Of a DNA stretch of 64,000 nt, positions 35,491-46,150 are shown piece by piece. Source of the stretch: Talinum fruticosum. Its lineage: Eukaryota > Streptophyta > Magnoliopsida > Caryophyllales > Talinaceae. Position numbers and translations under genes: made by a program. The stretch lies in contig JAITYX010000066.1 of NCBI GenBank assembly GCA_021018815.1, positions 2,108,001-2,172,000 of the forward strand, given 5' to 3'. Numbering within the stretch: the stretch's first letter is position 1; the number at the start of each line of letters is the position of its first letter. Under the pieces are notes generated by a model that was given only the letters and a program-made list of their open reading frames with translations, searched no databases and had not been told where the DNA came from.

Positions 35491-35563
35491 TGGCCCATAC
35501 AAGTCTTGAACCTGGGACCTTGGCGTTACTAGCACCACGCTCTAATTGACTAGGTAATGGGCT
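35491..35563 (-). pseudogene. tRNA-Ile-like, type A, copy 7
   Basis: Anticodon AGU; T stem has CCTGGG on the + strand instead of CCCGGG. Confidence 0.8.
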
Positions 35564-36160
35564 AATTCGTACAAATGGCTCATGAGATGTTGAAAATATA
35601 CGAGCATCGAATTCATCTGCGAGTGCAAAGTATGACAACATAAAGAAATAGCACGAAGATGCATAATTTTATAGGTTTGTGAATTATAAGGTTCTTTTTC
35701 TTTTGTTTGGGTTCATAAGGCCTCAAACTTTTGATTAAGAGTAATCTCTCTAAAGTACAATCTGTATATTGCGAGTGTTGTATTTCCCTCTCTAATGTTA
35801 TTTTTTGAGAACTATTGTTAGGAACTATTTTCACTCCGGGCAAGTAGTTCGGTTACTTTTGCAATGTTATCGTTTTCTATTCAATCGCTAACTTTATTAG
35901 CTCAATAGTGCAAAACCACCTTAGAAGAAATCAAAAAATAAAATAACGAGTTTGTTGTTCCAATTATTCTTAGAGTTTTCTATTTCTCTGTTCCAAGTAG
36001 TAAATTTGCTTAACTCAAGTCCTGTTCAAGTTTGAGTTGAATTTTAGCTTATTTTCCTCCCGATCTATTGATGGTTTTTCCGGGAGTGATTGAAAGAGGA
36101 TGATGTGGATCTATTGATTGTGTAACATGGACACAGAATAAAAATTTTTAAAAATAAAAA

Positions 36161-36234
36161 TGCTCCATGTCGGTCTTGAACTTGCGACATTGGCATTATT
36201 AGCCGCACACTCTAACCAACCGAGCTAATAAGCC
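36161..36234 (-). pseudogene. tRNA-Ile-like, type B, copy 7
   Basis: Anticodon AAU. The D arm is intact here (TTAGCTCGGTTGGTTAGAG), unlike the other type B copies. Last unit of the higher-order part and a mosaic with the monomeric type. Confidence 0.8.
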
Positions 36235-36892
36235 CATTCATGCATATAACTAAGGAGATGTGGAAATTATATGAGAATCGACTTCATTTGGGGTGCATAC
36301 TTTGAGAAGATAAAAAAATTGAATGACGATGCATAATTTTATAGGTTTATGAATTTGTAAGGTTCTTTTTGTTTTGTTTGGGTTCATAGGGCCTAATACT
36401 TTTGATTAAAAGTAATCTCTTCAAAGTGCAACCTATATATTGTCTATGTCATATTTCCCTGTCATATAGTATTTTTTAAGAACTATGGTTAGGAACTATG
36501 CTTACTCTTGGCCAGTAGTTTAGTTACTTTTGTAAGAATATCATTTTCTATTCAATCGCTAACTAGTATTACTACTTCTCATTGTACTTGATTAAGTCTC
36601 ACAAGTTGTTAATCATGTCCGACAAAGCTCAACAGGGTAAAACCACCTTAGAAAAACACAAAAAAATAGAATAAGGCTTTGGTTGTTCCATTGATTCTTA
36701 GCATTTTTCTATTTCTCAGCTCCAAGTAGTAAATTTGCTTATCGCAAGTCCTGTTCAAGTTTGAGTTGGATTTTAGCTTTTTTTCGTCTCGAGTTGTTGA
36801 TGGTTATTTTATTGTGATCAAAAGACGAGGACGGGGATTGATCGATTATGTAGCATAGACACGCCACAACACTTTTTTTTAAAAAATACAAA

Positions 36893-36910
36893 TGGCCTAT
36901 GCAGGTCGGT
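36893..36910 (-). pseudogene. tRNA-Ile-like fragment, T arm and acceptor 3' strand only
   Basis: TGGCCTATGCAGGTCGG, then an abrupt switch to unit sequence lying about 80 bp before the next tRNA. A recombination or deletion junction inside the tRNA. Confidence 0.7.
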
Positions 36911-36989
36911 TTTTTGGTGTGATCGAAAGAAATGGGGATCGATCAATTATTTAGCGTAGATTCGCAACAAAAATTTAAAAAAATACAAA

Positions 36990-37063
36990 TGGCCCATGTA
37001 GGTCTCGAACCTAGAACCTTGGTGTTATTAGCACCACTCTCTAACCAACTTAGAGAATGAGCT
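36990..37063 (-). pseudogene. tRNA-Ile-like, monomeric copy 1
   Basis: Anticodon AAU; T arm good (CTAGGTTCGAGACCTAC). D stem damaged (TCTCTAAGTTGG) and acceptor 5' strand changed. Confidence 0.8.
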
Positions 37064-37667
37064 AATTCATATAAGTGGCTCATGAGATATTGAAAATATA
37101 AGAGCATCGATTTCATCTCGTGGTGAAAACTATGAGAACATGAAGAAATAGCATGAAGATGCATAATTTTATGGGTTTGTGAATTTGTAAAGGTTTTTTT
37201 TTTTTTTTTTTTTGTGCTTGGGTTCATAGGGCCTCAAACTTTTGATTCGAGTAATCTCTTTAAAGTTCAACTTGTATATTGTGAATGTTGTATTTTCCTA
37301 TCAAATATTATTTTTTAGAACTATTGTTTCGAACTATGCTCACTCTTGGCAAGTTGTTCGGTTACTTTTGTAATGGTATCATTTTTTATTCAATCACTAA
37401 CTTTGTTAGCTCAATTGTGCAAAACCACCTTAGAAGAACACAAAAAATAGAATAAGCCTTTTGTAGTTCAAATTATTCTTAGCGTTTTCTATTTCTCGGC
37501 TCCAAGTATTAAATTTGCTTATCTCGAGTTTGTTCAAGTTTGAGTTGGTTTTTAACTTCTTTTCCTAGGAATTTATAAATGGTTTTTTGGAGAGATCAAA
37601 AGAAGAGAATAGGGATTGATCGATTATGCAGCTTAAACTCACAACGAAAAATTAGAACATACGCAAA

Positions 37668-37741
37668 TGGCTCATACAGGTCTCGAACCTCCAATCTTGG
37701 CGTTATTAAAACCACACTCTAATGAACAGAGCTAATGGGCC
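37668..37741 (-). pseudogene. tRNA-Ile-like, monomeric copy 2
   Basis: Anticodon AAU in loop TTAATAA; one mismatch at the base of the loop, D loop lacks the GG pair (TCTGTTCATTAG). Confidence 0.8.
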
Positions 37742-38415
37742 AATTCATTCAAATGGCTAAGAAGATGCGAAAAATATACGAGTATCGACTTCATTCACGG
37801 TGCAAACTATGAGATCATGAAAAAGTTAATTGAAGATCCATAATTTTATGTATTTGTGTATTTGTATGGTTGTTTTTTTTTTTTTTGTTTTATTTCGGTT
37901 CGTAAAGCCTCACACATTTGACTAAGAGTGATCCCTAAAAACTTCAACATGTATATTGTGAGTGTTGTATTTCCCTGTGAAATATTATTTTTTGAAAACT
38001 ATTATTAGGAACTATGATCACCCTTTGTAAGTCGTTCGGTTAATTTTGTAAGGCCCTCATTTTCTATTCAATCGTTAACTTTATTAGTACTACTACTTCT
38101 CATTTTATTTGATTGAGTCTCACAATTTCTTAATCATCTCTCTTGTACAAAATTAGAAAGGTCTAGAGTGCAAAACCACATTATAAAACATAAAAAATGG
38201 AATAAGGCTTTTATTGTTCCATTGATTACTAGCGTTTGCTATTTCGAACTACAAGTAGTGAATTTGCTTATCTCTAAGTCTTTTCAAGTTTGAGTTTGAT
38301 TTTAGATTATTTTCCTCTTGATTTTTCGATGGTTTTTGGGAGTGACCGAAAGAGGAGGATTGGGATCGATCGATTATGTAATGTAAACTCACAACAAAAA
38401 TTTTAAAAGTACAAA

Positions 38416-38489
38416 TGCCCCACATAGGTCTCGAACTCGTGACTCGGGCGTGATTAGCACCACGCTCTAACCAACCGAGCTAATGGGCC
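38416..38489 (-). pseudogene. tRNA-Ile-like, monomeric copy 3
   Basis: Anticodon AAU with position 37 changed (CTAATCA). A box intact, B box AGTTCGAGACC intact, acceptor 3' strand altered (GTGGGGC). Confidence 0.8.
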
Positions 38490-39050
38490 AATTCATACAA
38501 ATGGCTCAAGAGATGAGGAAAATATACAAGCATCGACTTCACTGCCGTGCAAACTATGAGAAAATGAAAAAGTTGCATGAGCATATTTTTATGGGTTTGT
38601 GAATTTTTAAGGTTCTTTTTTTTTTTGTTTGGGTTCATAGGGCCTTAAACTTTAGATTAAAAGTGATCTCTTCAAAGTTCAGCTTTTATAATGTGAGTGT
38701 TGTATTTCCTTGTCAAATATTATTTTTTAAGAATAATTGTTAGGAATTGTGCTCACCCTTGACGAATAGTTCAATTACTTAGAGCATGAAAAAGTTGCAT
38801 GAAGATGCATATTTTTATTGGTCTGCCATTTTCTATTCAATCGCTAAATTTATTGGTATTACAACCTCTTATTGCAGTCGATTAATTCTCATAATTTGTT
38901 AATCATGTGTCTTATAGTAAATCACAATACTCAAGAGTGCCAAGCTACCTTTAAAGAACACAAAAAATAGAATAACACTTTTGTTGTTTCATTGATTCTT
39001 ATGGGTCGTTATTTATTAGCTCCAAGTAGTAAATTTTCTTATATCCAAAA

Positions 39051-39124
39051 TGGCCCATGCAGGTCTCGAACCCGCAACCTTGGCGTTATTAGCACCATGC
39101 TCTAACCAACTGAGCTAATGGGCC
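39051..39124 (-). tRNA. tRNA-Ile(AAU), structurally intact copy of the array
   Basis: All four stems pair: acceptor GGCCCAT/ATGGGCC, D stem GCTC/GAGC, anticodon stem TGGTG/CGCCA (one G-U), T stem GCGGG/CCTGC (one G-U). Loop CTAATAA gives anticodon AAU, discriminator A, A box TTAGCTCAGTTGGTTAGAG and B box GGTTCGAGACC are canonical. A TTTT run follows directly on the minus strand as terminator. Compared with the plant tRNA-Ile(AAU) form I know, the anticodon stem carries a compensatory C-to-G/G-to-C pair. It would read AUU/AUC (as inosine). Whether it is expressed cannot be seen. Confidence 0.85.
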
Positions 39125-39712
39125 AATTCTTACAAATGGCTCAGGAGATGTGGAAAATAAACGAGCATCGACTTCACCTTCGATGCAAACTATGAGAACA
39201 TGAAAAAGTTCATGAAGATGCATAATCTTACGGGTTTCGAATTTGTAAGGTTCTTTTTATTTTGTTTGGGTTCATAGGGCCTATACCTTTTGATGAAAAC
39301 TAATCTCTTCAAAGTTCAACTTTTATAATGTGAGTGTTGTATTTTCTTGTCAAATATTATTTTTCTACGAACAATTGTTAGGAATTGTTCTCAGCGTTGG
39401 AGAGTAGTTCAGTCACTTTTGTGAGGTCTGTCATTATTTATTCAATCCCTAACTTTATTAGTAATACTACATCTTATTGTACTTGATTAAGTCTCATAAT
39501 TTGTTAACCCATGTCTCCTATACTAAATCATCGACCTCAAGATCGCAAAAATTCCTTAGAAAAACACAAAAAATAGAATAAGGCTTTTGTTGTTCCATTG
39601 ATTCTTCGCATTTGCTATTTCTTAGCTCTAGGTAGTAAATTTACTTATCTCGAGTATGTTCATGTTTGGGTTGGATTTTAGACTCATAAGACAAAATTTA
39701 GAAAAATACAAA

Positions 39713-39786
39713 TGGCCCATGTAGGTCTAGAATCTGCGACCTTGGCATTATTAGCACCACACTCTAACCAACCGAGCTCATGGGCC
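39713..39786 (-). pseudogene. tRNA-Ile-like, monomeric copy 5
   Basis: Anticodon AAU, acceptor stem perfect. B box damaged (GATTCTAGACC) and T stem mispaired. Confidence 0.8.
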
Positions 39787-40453
39787 GATTCATACGAATG
39801 GTTTAGGAGATGTGGAAATTATACGTGCATCGACTTGACCTATGCTGCAAACTATGAGAACATGAAAAATTGCATGAATATGCATAATTTTATGGGTTTC
39901 GAATTTGTAAGGTTCTATTTGTTTTGTTTGGGTTTATAGAGCCTAAAACTTTTGATTAGAAGTAATCTCTTTAAAGTCCAACCTTTATACTCGTGAGTGT
40001 TGCATTTCCTAGTCAAATATTATTTTGTAAGAAAAATTGTTAGGAATTGTTCTCACCCTTGGCAAGTAGGTCGGTTACTTTTGTAAGGCTATCATTTCCT
40101 ATTCAATCACTAACTTTATTAGTATAACTACTTCTCATTGTACTTGATTAAGTCTCTCAATTTGTTAATCATGTCTCTTATACTAAATCATAGAGCTTAA
40201 GATTGAAAAAATTCTATAGAAGATCACAAAAATAGAATAAGTTTTTTGTTGTTCCACGATTCTTAGTCTTTGCTATTTCTCAGCTCCAGGTAGTAAATTT
40301 GCTTATCTCGAGTCCTGTTTATGTTTGAGTTGGACTTTAGCTTCTTTTCCTCCTGATTTTTTATGGTTTCTAGAGGTGACCGAAAGACGAGGAGGAGTAT
40401 CTATCGATTATTTAGCATAGACTCATAACACAAAATTTAAGAAAAAACAAAAA

Positions 40454-40527
40454 TATCGTATAGAGGTCTCGAACTTGCAACCCCGGCTTTATTAGCGCCA
40501 CACTCCAACCAATTGAGCTAATTGGCC
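40454..40527 (-). pseudogene. tRNA-Ile-like, monomeric copy 6
   Basis: Anticodon AAU; acceptor stem destroyed (GGCCAAT against ATACGAT). One of the most decayed copies. Confidence 0.8.
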
Positions 40528-41195
40528 AATTCATACAAATGGCTTAGGAGATGTGGAAAATACACATGCATCGACTTTACCTGCTGTGCAAACTATAAGA
40601 ACATGAAAAATTGCATGAACATGCATAATTTTATGGGTTTCGAATTTATAAGGTTCTTTTTGTTTTGTTTGGGTTCATAGAGCCTAAAACTTTTGATTAG
40701 AATTAATTTCTTCAAAGTTCAACCTTTATACTGTGAGTGTTGTATTTCCCGACAAATATTGTTTTTGTTAGACACATTGTAAGGAATTGTTCTTAGCCTT
40801 GGCGAGTAGTTCGATTACTTTTATAAGGCTATCATTTTCTATTCAATCGCTAATTTTATTAGTATTACTACTTCTAATTGCACTTAATTAAGTCTTATAA
40901 TTTTTTAATCATGTCTATTATACTAAATCACAAAGCTCAAGAGTGCAAAAATACCTTAGAAGAACAACAAAATAGCATAAGGCTTTTGTTGTTCCATTGA
41001 TTCTAAGCGTTTGCTATTTCTCAACTCCGTGTATTAAATTTGCTTATATTAAGTTTATCCAACTTTGAGTTCGATTTTAGCTTCTTTTCCTCTTGATTTG
41101 TTGATGATTTCTTGGAGTGATTGAAAGAGTAGGAGGAGAATCAATCGATTATGGAGCATAGACTCATAACACAAAATTTTAAAAAGAAATACATA

Positions 41196-41269
41196 TGGCC
41201 CATGCAGGTCTTGAACCTACGACCTTGGCATTATTAGCACCACACTCTAACAACCTGAGCTAATGGGCT
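41196..41269 (-). tRNA. tRNA-Ile(AAU)-like, nearly intact copy
   Basis: Anticodon AAU; anticodon stem TGGTG/TGCCA, D stem GCTC/GAGT and T stem GTAGG/CCTGC all pair with wobbles; B box GGTTCAAGACC. The only clear defect is A1-C72 at the top of the acceptor. The D loop is permuted (AGGTTGTTA). Confidence 0.6.
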
Positions 41270-41922
41270 AATTCATACAAATGGCTCAAGAGATGTTAAA
41301 AATATATGAGCAACGACTTCACCTACAGTGCACACTATGAGAACATGAAAAAATTGCATGAAGACGCATAGTTTTATGGGCTTTTGAATTTGTAAGGTTC
41401 ATAGGGCCTAAAACATTTGACTAAAAGTAATCTCGTCAAAGTTTAACCTTTATATTGTGAGTGTTTTGTTTCCCTGTCAAATAATTTTTTTTCTAAGAAG
41501 AATTGTTAAGAATTGTTCTCAGCCTTGGCGAGTAGTTCGATTACTTTTTAAGGTCGTCATTTTCTATCCAATCGGTAATTTTATTAGTATTACTACTTCT
41601 CATTGCACTTGATTAAGTCTCACAGCTTTTTAATCATGTCACTTATACTAAATTACAAAGCTGAAGAGTGCAAAAATATCTTTGAAGAACACAAAAAATT
41701 TAACAAGGCTTGTATTGTTTCATTGATTCTTAGTGTTTGTTATTTCTCGAGTCCACGTAGTAAATTTTCTTATCATGAGTCTCTTACAAGTTTTAGTTGG
41801 ATTTTAGTTTCTTTTCCTCATGATTTGTTAATGGTTTTCGGAAATGATCAAAAGAGACAGAATGGGATTGATCGATTATGTAGCATAGACTCCAAACACA
41901 AAAAAATTTTTTAAAAAATAAT

Positions 41923-41996
41923 ATGCCCATGCAGGTGTAGAACCCACAACCTTGGCCATATTAGCACTACATTCTAACCAACTTAGCTAATGGGCC
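41923..41996 (-). pseudogene. tRNA-Ile-like, monomeric copy 8
   Basis: Anticodon AAU in loop CTAATAT; anticodon stem mispaired and B box changed to GGTTCTACACC. Confidence 0.8.
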
Positions 41997-42661
41997 AATT
42001 CATACAAATGGCTCAGGAGTTCTGGAAAATATATGTGCATCGACTTCACTTGTAGTGCAAAACTATGAGAACATGAAAATTTATATGAAGATTCATAATT
42101 TTATGGGTTTTTAAATTCGTAAGGATCTTTTTGTTTTGTTTGGGCTCATAGGCCTCAAACTTTTGAATAAAAGTAATCTCTTCAAAGCTCAACCTTTAAA
42201 TTATGAGTGTTGTATTTCCTTGTCAAATATTTTTTGTAAGAACAATTATTAAGAGTTGTTCTCAGCCTTCACGAGTAGTTCGAGTTACTTTTGTAACGCT
42301 GTCATCTTGAATTCAATCGGTAACATTATTAGTATTACTACTTCGCATTGCACTTGATTAAGTCTCACAATTTTTTAATCATGTCTCTTATATACTAAAT
42401 GACAAAGCTCAAGAGTTCAAAAATACCGTAGAAGAACACAAAAAATAGAATAAGGCTTTTGTTGTTCCATTGATTCTTAGCGTTTGCTATTTCGAGCACC
42501 GGGTAGTAAATTTGCATATCTCAAGTCTATTCAAGTTTGAGTTAGATTTTAGCTTCTTTTCCTACTAATTTGTTGATGGCTTCGGGAGTGATAAAAACGT
42601 AGGAAGGGGATCGATCGATTATGTAGCATAGACTCATAACAACAATTTAAAAAAATACAAA

Positions 42662-42735
42662 TGGCACATGCGGGTCTCGAACCTACAACCTTGGCGTTAT
42701 TAGCACCACGCTCTAACCAACCGAACTAATGGGCC
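42662..42735 (-). tRNA. tRNA-Ile(AAU)-like, mildly mismatched copy
   Basis: Anticodon AAU; D stem GTTC/GAGC and anticodon stem TGGTG/CGCCA pair. B box GGTTCGAGACC is intact. Mismatches: C4-T69 in the acceptor and one pair in the T stem (GTAGG/CCCGC). May be a pseudogene. Confidence 0.5.
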
Positions 42736-43337
42736 AATTCATACAAGTGGCTCAGGAGATGTGGAAAATATAAGCATCGACTTCACCGGCAGAGTGCACA
42801 GTATGAGAACATGAAAAAATTGCATGAAGATGCATATTTTTATGGTTTTCCGAATTTATAAGGTTCCGTTTGTTTTGTGAGTGTTGCATTTCCCTGTTAA
42901 ATGTTATTATCTAAGAACAATTGTTAAGAATTGTTCTCAGCCTTGGCGAGTAGTTCAGATTACTTTTTAAAGTCGTCATTTTATATTCAATCGGTAACTT
43001 TATTAGTATTACTACTTCTCATTGCACTTGATTAAGTCTCACAAATTTTTTAATCATGTCTCTTATACTAAATCACAAAGCTCAAGAGTGCAAAAATGCC
43101 TTTGATGAACACAAAAATATAATAAGACTTGTGTTGCTCCATTGATTCTTAATGTTTGTTATTTCTCAGCTCCACGTAGTAAATTTTCTTATCACGAGTG
43201 TCTTCAAGTTTGAGTTGGATTTTAGCTTCTTTTCCTCCTGATTTGTTGATGGTTTTCGGAAGTGATCAAAACGAGACGTAAGGGGGTCGATCGATTATGT
43301 AGCATAGACTCAAAACACAAACTTAAAAAAAAATAAA

Positions 43338-43411
43338 TGGCCCATGTAGGTGTAGAACCCACAACCTTGGCGTTATTAGCACCACGTTCTAGCCAACCGA
43401 GCTAATGGGCC
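43338..43411 (-). pseudogene. tRNA-Ile-like, monomeric copy 10
   Basis: Acceptor, anticodon and T stems pair, anticodon AAU. The T loop and B box are changed (GGTTCTACACC) and the D stem has one mismatch. Shares the B-box change with the copy at 41923. Confidence 0.75.
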
Positions 43412-44082
43412 AATTCATACAAATGGCTCAGGAGTTTGTGGAAAATATATGTGCATCGACTTCACTTGTAGTGCAAACTATGAGAACACGAAAAATTGCA
43501 TGAAAATGCACAATTTTATGGGTTTTAGAATTTGTAAGGCTCTTTTTGTTTTCTTTGGGTTCATAGGACCTAAAAGTTTTGACTACAAGTAATCTCTTCA
43601 ATGTTAAACCTTTATATTATGAGTGTTGTATTTCCCTGTCAAATGTTATTTTTGTATAAACAAATGTTAAGAATTGTTATTTGCCTGGCAAGTAGTTCAA
43701 TTACTTTTGTAACGTTGTCATTTTCTACTCAATCGGTAATTTTATTAGTATTACAACTTATCATTGCACTTGATTAAGTCTCATAATTTTTTAATCATGT
43801 CCCTTATACTAATTCACAAAGGTCAAGAGTGCAAAAATACCTTAGAAAAACACAAAAAAATTAGAATAAGGCTTTTGTTGTTCCATTGATTCTTAGCGTT
43901 TGTAATTTCTCGGCTCCAGTCGTAAATTTGCTTATCTCGAGTTTGCTCAAATTTGAGTTTGATTTTAGCTTGTTTTCTTGCTGATTTGCTAATGGTTTCT
44001 GGGAGTGATTGAAAGAGGAGGAAGGGGATTCATCGATTAGGTAGCATAGATTCATAACACAAAATTTTTTAAAAAATACAAA

Positions 44083-44156
44083 TGGCTCATGCGGGTCTCG
44101 AACTCGCGACCTTGGCGTTATTAGCACCACGCTCTAACCAACTAAGCTAATAGGCC
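44083..44156 (-). tRNA. tRNA-Ile(AAU)-like, mildly mismatched copy
   Basis: Anticodon AAU, A box TTAGCTTAGTTGGTTAGAG, B box AGTTCGAGACC. D and anticodon stems pair. Mismatches at C4-A69 in the acceptor and one in the T stem (GCGAG/CCCGC). May be a pseudogene. Confidence 0.5.
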
Positions 44157-44778
44157 ATTTCCTACAAATGGCTCAGGAGATATAGAAAATATACGAGCAT
44201 CAACTTCACATATGGTGCACACTATGAGAACATAAAAAATACACGAAGATGCATAATTTTATGGTTTCGAATTTGTATAGTTCTTTTTGTTTTGTTAGGG
44301 TTCATTAAGCCTAAAACTTTTGATTAAAAGTAATCTCTTCAAAGTTTAACCTTTATGTTGTGAGTGTTGTATTTCCCTGTCAAATGTTACTTTTCTAAGA
44401 ACAACTTATAAGAATTGTTCTCAGCCTTGGCAAGTGGTTTAGTTACTTTTGTAACGTCTGTCATTTTCTATTCAATAGCTAACTTTATTAGTATTACTAC
44501 TTCTCATTGCAATTGATTAAGTCTCACAATTTTTTAATCACGTCTCCTATACTAAATCACAAAACTCAAGAGTGCAAAAATACCTTAGCATTTTGTATTT
44601 CTTAGCTCGAGGTAGTAAATTTGTTTATCTCGAGTGTGTTCAAGTTTGAGTTGGATTTTAGCTTTTTTTCCTCCTTATTTTTGTTGATGGTTTTTGGGAG
44701 TGATCGAAAGAGGAGGAAGGGGGTCGATCAATTATGTAGCATTGACTCATAACACAAAATTTTAAAAATAATACAAAT

Positions 44779-44848
44779 GAGCATGTGTCTCAAACCTGCG
44801 AGCTTGGCATTATTGGCTTCGTGCTCTAACCAACTAAGCTAATGGGCT
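44779..44848 (-). pseudogene. tRNA-Ile-like, last copy, partly deleted
   Basis: About four bases lost in the T arm and acceptor; the anticodon loop still reads AAU but with CCAATAA. Marks the high-coordinate edge of the array. Confidence 0.75.
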
Positions 44849-44860
44849 AATTTAGATGTA

Positions 44861-45412
44861 TGTTTAACCAATAAATAACATAATAATAAGCACTAAAATG
44901 AACCTATCTTTGGGGTTTTCTTTGTAAATCATGTCCACTTTGGCTTCCTAGCTAAGAGTCCATAGCTAGGGAGGGAACGTTTTGCTTGTGTTTGATGGGC
45001 ACATGGCATGGCAAAATTGTGGATGATATGGATCGTAGAGATATTGTAAGTTTCTCATTAGTGGTATTTTTGGTAGATTATATAATAAGTTTGATTCATA
45101 CAACCATCAAAGGGATGATGTAATCGGAGATGACGCTTTTATCAAGAGATGTTGGTTTTGATTTTACTAGAGGTGTGTGAAAATTTTTCTTACCCTTGTT
45201 CCTTTCACCTATGTACAGTGGTTATATGAAATATCAACCTTTCTTATATAGTAAACCCACGAGTACGAGTAAAGTTGTACACTCCCGGCCCAAACCAAAA
45301 AAAAGGCGTGGCCAAGAAAAATCAGCCGGGCTTTTTGACAAGCAAATAAAAAGGAAAATTTTAAAAATTTAAAAATCATATAGACGATTTCATTTTCTCG
45401 ATTCTAAACGCC

Positions 45413-45414
<2 letters not shown>
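44861..45414. other. Between tRNA array and the Ulp1/FAR1 block, no gene seen
   Basis: Mixed AT-rich sequence, no recognised domain. A GC-rich stretch (CTCCCGGCCCAAACC) occurs near 45282. Confidence 0.4.

Positions 45415-45443
<29 letters not shown>
45415..45443. repeat. (CT)n microsatellite
   Basis: About 14 CT units in what may be the leader region of the Ulp1-like gene. Confidence 0.95.
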
Positions 45444-45445
<2 letters not shown>

Positions 45446-45977
45446 TCGAGTTTGCTGCATCTTCTCGAACAATTTCGCATACAATCGACTAAATTTGCTA
45501 TCGAAATTCGCAAATATTAGTGGAAATCAATCTTCTTTTTCGAATATTCACTAAAGATCAACCTACAATGAAGACATACATTAGACAAAGCGAAAAAAGC
45601 AACAAAAATTCTACGAGACAAAAAGTATTTTCTAGGTTTAGTTTTGTAATGATTTTACTAGTTTTACTAATTTTACTAATAATTGATCATCTAAACACCT
45701 AAAATCAAGAGCATTTTAGTGTTATATTCAATTTTACTGATTTTACTTGAGTCGTACACAATAATTATTCGTTTTTGAAAAAATATCAATCATGTTTAGG
45801 TTTAGTGTTATACGAGCATTAACTTGAATCTTGAAGTTTTGTAGTTTTTCCGAGATGTTTTCTTCATTTAATGTAAATGGCGATGAGGTTTGTATTAGTC
45901 CGAAGAATATTCAACAAATTAGTGTCGTTTAGAACACATTTTAGGGCTCGTATGAAGTTACATGAAAAACGAAATCT

Positions 45978-46150
45978 ATTTATGTTTATGTTCATTTATG
46001 TTCATTTATGTTCTTTTATGTTCTTTTATGTTCGTTTATGTTCTTTTATGTTCATTTATGTTTCTTTCTTTCTTATTTTAATAACTTATTTATATTTGTT
46101 TATGTTCGCTTATGTTCGTTTACGTTCGTTTATGTTCGTTTCTGTTTATG
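45978..46150 (+). repeat. 10-bp minisatellite TTCNTTTATG
   Basis: A run of exact 10-bp units (N = A, T or G) at 45978-46060 and again at 46090-46150, separated by degenerate units. The open frame across it (Phe/Tyr/Val-rich) follows from the repeat. Confidence 0.9.

Larger units (their letters stand above)
26486..36240 (-). repeat. Higher-order part of the array: seven ~1.4-kb dimers
   Basis: Units alternate strictly between type A (tRNA with ACAAGTCTTGAACCCGGGA on the + strand) and type B (TGCTCCATGTCGGTCTTGAAC). Starts of the type A tRNAs are 27063, 28460, 29866, 31276, 32682, 34086 and 35491: spacings 1397, 1406, 1410, 1406, 1404, 1405. Dimer copies look nearly identical, whereas A and B differ clearly. 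Confidence 0.93.
26486..44860 (-). repeat. Tandem array of tRNA-Ile(AAU)-bearing units, ~18.4 kb
   Basis: Every unit has the same order on the + strand: GATCGATCGATTATGTAGCAT, an A/T run, the tRNA-like block in reverse orientation, ACAAATGGCTCA(G/T)GAGATG, then CATAATTTTATGGGTTT, TTGTTTGGGTTCATA(G/A)GGCCT, CAATCGCTAACTTTATTAG, ACTACTTCTCATTGCA (absent from some units) and TTGTTGTTCCATTGATTC. Units are 0.63-0.75 kb. I count 26 near-complete tRNA-like blocks and one fragment. Minus-strand TTTT runs just past the tRNA 3' end are ready-made Pol III terminators. Open frames in the array are chance frames recurring with the repeat. Confidence 0.93.

Noticed and set aside
28322..37227. Recurring minus-strand open frames of 60-133 codons (for example 29623-29913, 31025-31426, 34009-34353)
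   Set aside because: They recur with the array unit and run through the tRNA-like block (frame VPGSRLVWAI is the tRNA read as protein). Chance frames in a repeat.
26486..44860. CRISPR-like array
   Set aside because: Unit length, lack of unique spacers, and eukaryotic context exclude it; these are tRNA-bearing satellite units.
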